Assembly (NCBI GenBank): GCA_029961075.1
Contig: JASBVL010000027.1
Location: 1 to 64,000, forward strand
Origin: Sphaerobacter sp.
Lineage (GTDB): Bacteria; Chloroflexota; Chloroflexia; Thermomicrobiales; Thermomicrobiaceae
Direction: 5' to 3'
Length of the DNA stretch: 64,000 nucleotides
Shown here: positions 1 to 7,293 of the stretch, piece after piece
How the letters are laid out: each line of letters begins with the position of its first letter
Numbering within the stretch: the stretch's first letter is position 1
Program-made: the position numbers and the translations under genes
Notes under the pieces: model-generated
What the model was told of the DNA's origin: nothing
Database searches by the model: none
Seen by the model: only the letters and a program-made list of their open reading frames with translations

Positions 1-91
1 TGAGATCGTGCTGCGCGTGGATCGCCCGGACCACCGCCGTCCCGATGGTCCCCAAGCCGAGAACGGCCACGCCGACCCGTCTGCCCGTCAT
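1..91 (-). CDS. hom: Homoserine dehydrogenase, N-terminal 30 residues (window edge)
   Basis: Only the first 30 codons are inside the window; the gene runs off the left edge. The ATG at 89-91 is preceded on the minus strand by a purine-rich AAGGTGGGAAG ribosome site. The peptide opens MTGRRVGVAVLGLGTIGTAV, a Rossmann nucleotide-binding start with GLGTIG, followed by VVRAIHAQHDL, as in homoserine dehydrogenases. The gene is divergent from asd, whose product supplies aspartate semialdehyde, the substrate homoserine dehydrogenase reduces toward threonine and methionine. This context supports the call, but another NAD(P)-dependent dehydrogenase with a similar first strand cannot be excluded from 30 residues. 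Confidence 0.7.
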   Translation of the reverse strand, partial: MTGRRVGVAVLGLGTIGTAVVRAIHAQHDL

Positions 92-244
92 CCGCTTCCC
101 ACCTTTCTCCCAGTCGATGCGCCTTGCCGGCGCCTTGACGCCTCCGCCCGTCCTTGCTATCGTCTGGATGGCGTCCCCCAGAGGGTACGCGCGGGGCACG
201 GAGGCCGCAAGGTCGTGCCGAGGAGAGCTTCTGGTGTTCTTGCT

Positions 245-346
245 GCGCGCGATCGTCACCGTGATTGATGACATGACTATTGGACCCGCCGGTACGCAGG
301 CGGGTGCGGTGACCTGAGCGCGCCAACCAAACGCCTGTGAGGGGAC
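245..346 (+). promoter_or_regulatory. Structured 5' leader RNA of asd (unassigned riboswitch-like element)
   Basis: The asd leader can fold into a long closed structure. GCGCGC at 245-250 pairs with GCGCGC at 318-323. Across a 4x4 internal loop (GATC/CTGA), GTCACCG at 255-261 pairs perfectly with CGGTGAC at 307-313. Inside, CCCGCC at 285-290 pairs with GGCGGG at 299-304. The 3' arm also offers a competitor, since CAGGCG at 297-302 can pair with CGCCTG at 332-337. A strong intrinsic terminator follows at once, before the asd ribosome site, which is the layout of a transcription-attenuating riboswitch. The conserved cores of the lysine, T-box and SAM classes were not recognised. The remaining part of the hom-asd gap (92-244) shows nothing else clear. 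Confidence 0.5.
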
Positions 347-380
347 CGGCAGAGGGAAGCACCTCTGCCGTTTTTGTTTG
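347..380 (+). terminator. Intrinsic terminator in the asd leader
   Basis: CGGCAGAGG (347-355) and CCTCTGCCG (362-370) form a perfect 9-bp stem with a 6-nt loop, followed by TTTTTGTTT. It lies before the asd ribosome-binding site, so it would stop transcription ahead of asd unless prevented. It cannot terminate hom, which is on the other strand. Confidence 0.85.
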
Positions 381-416
381 TGGCGCATCGCGCCGTGGAG
401 GAAGGGAACACGCGCC

Positions 417-1472
417 GTGGGAGATCGGATCGAGGTCGCCGTCCTGGGGGCGACCGGCAGCGTCGGCCAGCGGTTTGTGCAGCTCCTGGACGGGCACCCC
501 TGGTTCCGGGTTGCGGAGCTCGTGGGCAGCGAGCGCTCGGCCGGCCAGCGCTACGGAGATGTCTGTGACTGGCGCATCAGCGCCGCCCCGCCCGCGGAGG
601 TGGCAGACATCCGCGTGCAGCACTACGAGGAGCCGGTGCGCAGCTCGGTCGTCTTCTCGGCGCTGCCGGGCGGGATCGCCGGGCAGGTCGAGGCGAGCCT
701 GGCCGCCCAGGGCAAGCGCGTCTTCACCAATGCTCGCGACACGCGCATGCAGCCGGACGTGCCGCTCATGATCCCGGAGGTGAACCCCGATCACGCGGCC
801 GCGATCCGCGCGCAGCGCGAGCGGCGTGGCTGGAAGGACGGGTTCATCGTCGCCAATCCCAACTGCTCCACGATCCACCTCGTGCTGGCGCTGAAGCCGA
901 TCTGGGACGCCTTCGGTATCGAGCAGGCGATCGTCACCACGCTCCAGGCCGCATCGGGCGCGGGCTACCCCGGTGTCCCGTCGATGGACCTGATCGACAA
1001 CGTGGTCCCCTTCATCGGGGGTGAGGAGGAGAAGATCGAGACCGAGACGCGCAAGCTCCTCGGCGACTACGGTCCGGACGGCTTCAGGTATGCCGACATC
1101 ACCCTCAGCGCGACCTGTACGCGCGTCCCGGTGCGCGATGGGCACACCGAGGCGGTGTCGCTCAAGCTGCGCCGCGCCGCGTCGGTGGACGACGTCGTGG
1201 AGGTGCTGGCCAACTTCCGCGGCCGGCCCCAGGAGCTGAGCCTGCCGTCCGCGCCCACGCGGCCGGTCGTGGTGCGGACGGAGGCCGATCGGCCGCAGCC
1301 GGTGCTCGACCGCAACGTGGAGCGCGGCATGGCCTCGATCGTCGGCCGGGTGCGTGCCTGCAACGTGTTCGACGTGCGCTTCGTGGTGCTGGGGCACAAC
1401 ACCATCCGCGGCGCGGCCGGGGCGTCGATCCTGAACGCGGAGCTACTCCGCGTCGAGGGGTATCTCGACTGA
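417..1472 (+). CDS. asd: Aspartate-semialdehyde dehydrogenase (archaeal/fungal type)
   Basis: Reduces aspartyl-4-phosphate to aspartate 4-semialdehyde with NADPH, at the branch to lysine, threonine and methionine. The protein is 351 aa, a normal length. GATGSVGQ near residue 11 is the NADP-binding glycine loop. NPNCS around residue 150 carries the catalytic cysteine, and the downstream VRDGHTE stretch holds the likely active-site histidine. The ANPNCS and SGAGYPG style is that of the archaeal/fungal-type branch. The GTG at 417 is chosen because GGAGGAAGGGA (398-408) sits just upstream; a TTG at 378 is in frame but lies in the terminator T-tract. Expression is probably controlled by the attenuator at 347-380. 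Confidence 0.95.
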   Translation: MGDRIEVAVLGATGSVGQRFVQLLDGHPWFRVAELVGSERSAGQRYGDVCDWRISAAPPAEVADIRVQHYEEPVRSSVVFSALPGGIAGQVEASLAAQGKRVFTNARDTRMQPDVPLMIPEVNPDHAAAIRAQRERRGWKDGFIVANPNCSTIHLVLALKPIWDAFGIEQAIVTTLQAASGAGYPGVPSMDLIDNVVPFIGGEEEKIETETRKLLGDYGPDGFRYADITLSATCTRVPVRDGHTEAVSLKLRRAASVDDVVEVLANFRGRPQELSLPSAPTRPVVVRTEADRPQPVLDRNVERGMASIVGRVRACNVFDVRFVVLGHNTIRGAAGASILNAELLRVEGYLD

Positions 1473-1641
1473 GCAAGCGCTGGGCGGCCCCCCAGCCGTG
1501 CTGGAGACCGGCGCGGGGGGCCAGGCGGGCGGGTCATCGCGGGGGGCCACGATGGCTCCTGGCGCGTTCCCCGTCCGCACCCCGGGCGGCGAGGGACTCC
1601 TCCCTCGCCGCCCACGCCGGCGGGTCCCGCGTCGCAGGGTG

Positions 1642-3940
1642 TCAGTCGTCCCGCCGCGCATAGGCCGGGGCCAGCGCCAGCGCCTCCTCAGGGTCGAGCA
1701 GCCCGGGCTGTCCTTCGGCGAGCCCGAGCCGCTGCTGCAGGCGGCGCAGCGGCTGCGGCGCCCACCAGTTCAGCCGCCCCATCAGCCGCATGGTGGCCGG
1801 CACGAGCAAGGCCCGAACGATGGTGGCGTCCACCAGCACCGCGATGGCCATCCCGATCCCGAGCGACTCGAACAGCAGGAACTTGGCAAACACCGCCGCG
1901 CCGAACAGCACGATCATGATCACCGCCGCGCTGGTGATCATCCGGCCCGTCCGCTCCAGGCCGCGTGCCACCGCCAGGGTGTTGTCCCCGGTCCGCTCGT
2001 ACTCCTCCTTGACCCGGGAGAGCATCAGGACCTCGTAGTCCATCGACAACCCGAACAGGATACAGAACAATCATCACCGGGACGGTCGTGACGATGTACC
2101 CGGTCGGCTCAAAGCCGAAGAGGCCCTTGAGGTGCCCGTCCTGGAAGATCCAGATCAGCGCCCCGAACGAGGCGGTGATCGACAGGACGTTCATCGCGAT
2201 CGCCTTGAGCGGCAGGACGACGGAGCCGAGCAGGAGGAACAGCACCACGTAGGTGACGACCATGATGAAGCCGATGGCGTAGGGCAGGCGGAACACGATC
2301 GTGTGTACGAGGTCGAGGTCGTAGGCGGTGGCACCGCCGACGAGCAGGTGGAAGTCCAGCGTCCCATCCTCGTCCAGGGCGCGAATGTCCCTCACCAGGC
2401 GCTTGAGGGCGTCGCTGTATTGCTCACCGGGGGCGATGACCGTCAGGCGCGCGCCCCGCTCGCTCAGGTAGCTCCTGGCCAGGGCGGCGGTCGCCGGGTC
2501 GGCGCCGCCGAGCAGGCGGGCCACCTCCGCTGGCGGCGTGTCCCGCCCCGCCGGTGCCAGGTCGTAGACGCTCTGCACCTGCTCAACGCCGGGCAGGACG
2601 GCGATGGCGTCGATCACGCGCCGGAGCGCCGCCAGGTTCGCCGGATCGGTCATGGCGCCCGACGCCGGCCGCGCCACCACCAACACCGGTGCCAGTTGCG
2701 TCTCCGCGAACTCGTAGGTCAGGGCCTCATAGGCGATGCGGGACTCCTCCGACCGTGGCAGCATGTCCATGCCGGGCGAGTCGAAGCGCGCACCGAGGAA
2801 CGGCGCGCCCGCGACGACCAGGGCGGCGAGCACCGGGAGCAAGACAAGCACCGGCCGCCGCATCACGCCGGTCGCCAGCCAGTGCCACACGCCCGCGTCT
2901 TGCCCCGCCAGCGGACTGACGCGGCGGACCTGGAGCCGGTTCACCTTCGGCCCCAGCATGGCCAGCGCGGCCGGAAGCAGGGTGAGCGCGTAGAAGACCG
3001 CCAGCCCGACCACGATCGCCCTGGCCAGGCCCATGGAGCGGAGGGCATAGGTCGGGAAGAAGGCCATCCCGGACAGGCCGATCGCCACCGTGATCCCGGA
3101 GACGAAGACCGCCTTGCCCGTCGTGGCCAGCGTCGCCGCCAGCGCCGCGTCGATGGGATGGTGGGTCAACTCCTCGCGGAAGCGCGTCACCAGGAACAGC
3201 GAGTAGTCGATGGCGACGGCCAGCCCCAGCATCGTCGCGATGTTGAGCACGTAGATGCTGGCATCGGTCAACAGCGCCATGAGCGCGATCCCGCCCAGCG
3301 CGGCGGGGATCGACACCAGGCCGACCGCCAGCGGCAGCCCGGCGGCGACCAGCGAGCCGAACACCAGGACGAGCACGATCAACGTGAGCGGCAGCGACAC
3401 CAGCTCCTGCACCCGCAGATCGCGGCTGACGAGGCTATTGAACGCCTCGCTGGCCGCCACCCAGCCCCCGTACGTCTGGGTGAGATTCGGGGTGACGATG
3501 AGCGAGCGGTAGTCGTGCAGATACCGTTCAGCCTCCGCTACGGACTCCGCGTCGACGGTAATCACCACGTAGGTCTTCTTGCCGTCGCGCGAGATGAACT
3601 GGCTGGACCCGGTGGTCGCGTACCCGGCGATGCTGAGGACTTCCGATCGATCCCGCAGCGGCGCCAGGGCCCGGGTGATCTCGTCCTGCACGGCAGGATC
3701 AGTCGCCGGCAGCGTGTTGGAGGAGAACACGATGACGATGGTGGAGCCGTGCTCTCCAAAGTCCTCCTCGAGCGCAGCCTGGAGACGTGCTGACTCCGAG
3801 TTCGGAGCGTCCCATCCGCCACCGTCCAGCCTGCTGAGCCCCTGTGGAATCACCGGTGCCGCAACCAGCAGCAGCGCGAGCGACAACCACAACACCAGGC
3901 GACGGTGCCGGGCGACAAACCATCCCCATCATTGGAACAT
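1642..3940 (-). pseudogene. MMPL/RND-family transporter, broken by an in-frame stop and a frameshift
   Basis: The coding sequence describes an MMPL (RND superfamily) membrane exporter of about 765 aa, with two sets of transmembrane helices separated by large extracytoplasmic domains and the typical LGLAVAIDYSLFLVTRFREE and GLSMDYEVLMLSR signatures. Two lesions are visible. The natural start appears to be ATG 3940, after GGGGAAGGG, but the fourth codon is TGA (3929-3931); the frame then reads WGWFVARHRRLVLW, a normal MMPL N-terminus. Near 2070 the frame shifts, so PVMIV in one frame is followed by FCILFGLSMDYEV in another. A GTG at 3895 could still start a shortened protein. Sequencing error is possible, but two independent lesions favour a pseudogene. 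Confidence 0.75.
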
Positions 3941-4145
3941 GGCGTCGTTCCCTTCCCCTCGATCCGCGGCGCACGCGAGTTCGCCGCCGGGCCGCGTCGA
4001 TGCGAACCCGGAATACGGTAGCGCCGGTGCGGGCAGCAGGCGCCGATCGGGGGATTGGCCGCCGACCCGCCGCGCGGGCGGGCGATGGCCTGTCCGAGCG
4101 GACAGGGACCGCCGGAGACGACAGGGTGCGGCTCTCGGGGACGAG

Positions 4146-4997
4146 TCAGGCGGTGGTGATCCCGCGGCCGGTGGCGGCCCGCAGCTTGGGGGTGAGGCCG
4201 GCATTGAGGCTGCCGCTGCGGTAGCCCTCCAGGTCGAGCGCGACGTACTGATACCCCGCGGCGCGCACGGCTTCGACGATCTCCGCGTGCCGCTCGATGA
4301 CGCGCGGGAAGTCCGCCGGGTCCACCTCGATGCGCGCGATCGGGTCGTGATGGCGAACGCGGACGTGGCGAAAACCGAGCGCCCGCAGGCTCCGCTCCGC
4401 CGCCGCGACCTGCCGCAGACGCTCAACCGTGATCGGCGTGCCGTAGGGGAAGCGGGAGGAGAGGCAGGCGAGCGCGGGCTTGTCCCACGTGCGCAGCCCG
4501 AGCTCGTGCGAGATCGCCCGGACGTCCGCCTTGGTGAGCCCGGCCTCGGCCAGCGGGCTGCGCACGCCGAGCTGGCGCGCGGCGCGAATGCCCGGGCGGT
4601 GGTCGCCCAGGTCGTCGGCGTTGGTCCCGTCCGCGACGCAGGCCATACCGCGCTCGCGGGCCAGCGCCACGAGCCGGGTGTAGAGCTCGCTCTTGCAGAA
4701 GAAGCAGCGCTGATGCGAGTTCATCGCATAGCGCGGGTCGGTCAGCTCCTCCGTGCGGACCATGACATGCTCGACCCCGAGCTCCGCGGCCAGCGCACGC
4801 GCCTCGGCGATCTCCTCCTCGGGGTAGGTGTCGGACAGCCCGGTGGCGGCCACCACCCGCTCGGCACCGAGGACGTCCCGGGCCACACGCAGCACGAGCG
4901 TGCTGTCCACGCCCGCGCTGTAGGCCACGACCACCGTGCCCAGCTCCGCGACGATCTGCCGCAGTCGATCGTACCTGGCGGAAAGCGCCGCATCCAT
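4146..4997 (-). CDS. larE: LarE-type ATP-dependent sacrificial sulfur transferase (PP-loop ATPase)
   Basis: LarE proteins adenylate the carboxylates of the pyridinium dicarboxylate cofactor precursor and transfer sulfur, building the nickel-pincer cofactor of lactate racemase-like enzymes. This 283-aa protein has the PP-loop SAGVDST near residue 25, TYPEEE, and CFFCKSELY, which holds the sacrificial cysteine region. It also has DGTNADDLGDHRPG and SSRFPYGTPIT, all in family order. ATG 4997 is preferred because GAAGGA lies about 7 nt upstream; in-frame upstream starts at 5012 and 5051 lack a clear site. No larA, larB or larC is visible, so its client enzyme is elsewhere or unknown. It is divergent from the flippase-like gene at 5258. 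Confidence 0.88.
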   Translation of the reverse strand: MDAALSARYDRLRQIVAELGTVVVAYSAGVDSTLVLRVARDVLGAERVVAATGLSDTYPEEEIAEARALAAELGVEHVMVRTEELTDPRYAMNSHQRCFFCKSELYTRLVALARERGMACVADGTNADDLGDHRPGIRAARQLGVRSPLAEAGLTKADVRAISHELGLRTWDKPALACLSSRFPYGTPITVERLRQVAAAERSLRALGFRHVRVRHHDPIARIEVDPADFPRVIERHAEIVEAVRAAGYQYVALDLEGYRSGSLNAGLTPKLRAATGRGITTA

Positions 4998-5257
4998 TGG
5001 CGTATCCTTCATCGCTTGGGGGCGGCTCGCCGCCGCGCTGGCGCGGATCACCGCCTGATCCTAACAGCGTGGCGGGGTAGGGTCAACGCAGCCGGCCTGG
5101 CACCTCACCTCGGGCGCCCCGATCGCTCGCCACGGGCTGGGCCGGTGCAGTACCATCGCGGGCGCGGTTCACGCCGCGCGGCCAGCAACCTGCGACGGGA
5201 GGTCGGCTGGAGTCGCGACCTCGGCGTGTCCCCGCAGGGAAGGAGAGCGAGCAGCAC

Positions 5258-6313
5258 ATGGAGCAACGGCCGCGACGACCGGCTCAGCCCGCCAACGAGG
5301 AGCGGTCCCCGCTCGATCGTCTGAGACGGCGCTTCGTCTACGGCCTGATCTGCGGCATCCTCGTCGTGATCGCCGTCGCCATCCTGGGCGACGGCCCGGC
5401 GCTGCTGCGCACGCTCGGGAAGTTCGACTGGCGCGTCGCGCCCCCGATCATCCTGCTCACGCTGGGCAACTACGTGCTCCGCTTCGCCAAGTGGCATCTC
5501 TACCTCCGCTGGCTCAACATCGCGCACCTCCGGCCGCGCACCAGCCTGGGCATCTTCCTGGCCGGCCTCTCGATGGCGATCACCCCCGGCAAGCTCGGCG
5601 AGTTTCTGAAGTCGTACCTCTTGCGCCGGGCGAGTGGGACGCCCGTCTCCGTCTCCGCCCCCATCGTGATCGCCGAGCGCGCGACCGACGGGATCGCCAT
5701 GCTGGGGCTGGCGTCGTTCGGGCTGGTCTCGGTCCGCTACGGCTGGCCGATGCTCACCGCGCTCGGCGTCGCGGCGCTCGCGGGCATCGTCATCCTCCAG
5801 CGTCGGGAGCTCATGTTCCGGATCTTCGCGCGCCTGGAGCAGGTGCCGGTGATCTTCCGCCGGATCCACGCGCTGCACGCCATGTACGAGAGCACCTATG
5901 CGCTCTTCCGGCCGGGCAAGCTCGTCGCGGCCGTAGGGATCGGGGTCGTCTCCTGGTTCGGCGAGTGCGCGGCCTTCTTCCTGATCCTGATCGGCCTCGG
6001 GCTCGACCCCACGCTGCACCTGCTGGTGCTGGCGACCTTCATCCTGGCCACCGCGTCGCTCCTGGGGGCGGTGTCGATGCTCCCCGGGGGGCTCGGCGCG
6101 GCCGAGGCGGGGGTCGCGGGGCTGCTGCTGCTCCTGGTGCATGACCCGCGCATGACGGCCGATCTGGCCGCCGCGGCCACGCTGCTCGTCCGCTTCGCCA
6201 CGCTGTGGCTGGGCGTCCTGGTCGGAACCGGGGCGCTGCTGGCCATCGAGCGCCACCTCACGCGCCTGGAGTCGCTCGGGCCGGCCGCGGACGCCGCCCA
6301 GACGGTGAGCTGA
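5258..6313 (+). CDS. LPG-synthase transmembrane-region family protein (UPF0104-like)
   Basis: A 351-aa integral membrane protein of the family first seen as the membrane part of lysylphosphatidylglycerol synthase (Pfam LPG_synthase_TM). Some members act as lipid flippases or in lipid-linked glycosylation. About eight hydrophobic segments follow a 30-residue charged cytoplasmic N-terminus. Family signatures include LRFAKWHLYLR, ITPGKLGEFLKSYLL (substrate-channel region), ERATDG, and the late SMLPGGLGAAEAG. The catalytic LPG-synthase domain is absent, so the protein is probably a transporter or flippase rather than an aminoacyl transferase. ATG 5258 follows GGAAGGAGAG with a slightly long spacing. 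No partner gene suggests the lipid moved. Confidence 0.85.
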   Translation: MEQRPRRPAQPANEERSPLDRLRRRFVYGLICGILVVIAVAILGDGPALLRTLGKFDWRVAPPIILLTLGNYVLRFAKWHLYLRWLNIAHLRPRTSLGIFLAGLSMAITPGKLGEFLKSYLLRRASGTPVSVSAPIVIAERATDGIAMLGLASFGLVSVRYGWPMLTALGVAALAGIVILQRRELMFRIFARLEQVPVIFRRIHALHAMYESTYALFRPGKLVAAVGIGVVSWFGECAAFFLILIGLGLDPTLHLLVLATFILATASLLGAVSMLPGGLGAAEAGVAGLLLLLVHDPRMTADLAAAATLLVRFATLWLGVLVGTGALLAIERHLTRLESLGPAADAAQTVS

Positions 6314-6547
6314 ACCACGCGCCGGGCCCCAGCCCGGGCTCGGTGGTATCCACCAGCCGCTTGATCCGACCATCAACCGATCAGCCGCAGCCCGGCGGCG
6401 CGTACCCGCTATGCTTGCCGTGATGCCCCCTGCGGCGTATCGCGCAGGCGGGCGTTACACGACCCGTGACCGGGCAGGGAGGCTGAGGGAGGCTCCGGCG
6501 AGCGGCAGGGGCCACGCGCGCGATGATCCGGCGGTGGCAGCCGGGGC

Positions 6548-7108
6548 ATGGCCCGGCTGCGGACGACGTCTGGGAGCACTGGAACCAGGTCTGGGATGCC
6601 GGGTTCGACGGCGCGCTCCTCGGTGCCGGCTCTGTCGATCACCGTCACGGCCACCGCGGTGTACACCTTCCATGCCATCACCCGGCAGAGCCAGGAGCGC
6701 CGCCGCCTGATTGAGGAGCGGATGGCGATGCACGCCGCCCTCGCCGAGCAGGAGCGCCGGCCGGTATCGTCGAGGCACGCCCGCGACTGGCTCAGGTGAT
6801 CCACGCGATGCTGGCACAGGTGCCACCAGCGTCGTGATGCACCTTGAGACAGACGAACCCCATACGCCGCCAACCGCTGCCGTGCGGCGCCGCCACGTCG
6901 AGCAGGCGCACCACCGCCCGGCGAGATCGAGGTGCTACGCCTGGAGGCGCAGGGGGCGTCGAACCGGGAGATCGCCGCGCGCCTCGCCGTGAGCCAGGCG
7001 ACGGTCAAGTCCCACCCGATCCACATCTTCGGCAAGCTGGGCGTGCACGACCGCACCGCCGCCGTCACGGTCGCCCTCGAGCGGGGTATCATCCGGCACA
7101 CCCGGTGA
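6548..7108 (+). pseudogene. Remnants of a NarL-type two-component system (histidine kinase + LuxR HTH)
   Basis: Fragments of two genes are legible in different frames. At 6640-6760 the text reads VYTFHAITRQSQERRRLIEE then HAALAEQERR, the pre-H-box coiled coil of DegS/NreB-type kinases. After a frame change, PRLAQVIHAMLAQ and then ATSVVMHLE mirror the phosphoacceptor region (RLAREIHDTLAQG..SIVMHLE), with His preserved. From 6923, a 61-codon open stretch ending at TGA 7106-7108 encodes a LuxR-type helix-turn-helix: EIEVLRLEAQGASNREIAAR followed by VSQATVKSH and FGKLGVHDRTAAV. The kinase ATPase domain and the whole receiver domain are missing, so a deletion fused the kinase dimerisation region to the regulator tail. 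Nothing intact is expected from this locus. Confidence 0.75.
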
Positions 7109-7293
7109 CCCGGGCCCCACCGCGCGACGGCTGCGTGCCTGGCGCGGCGGCGCCCGCGACCCGCTCGACCGGCGCCGGCAGCCCAGCGGGCCACATCATC
7201 CCGCCTCTCGCCCGATCGAGCCGCAGACGGCAACGAGCGGGCGTCACCGCCCGCTCGCCCCGATCGGCTCCGGCAGTCGCACGTCGCCGCGCG

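Noticed and set aside
245-380. Lysine riboswitch or T-box before asd
   Set aside because: Position and terminator fit, but no T-box AGGGUGGNACCGCG sequence or lysine-riboswitch core was found by eye; left as an unassigned leader.
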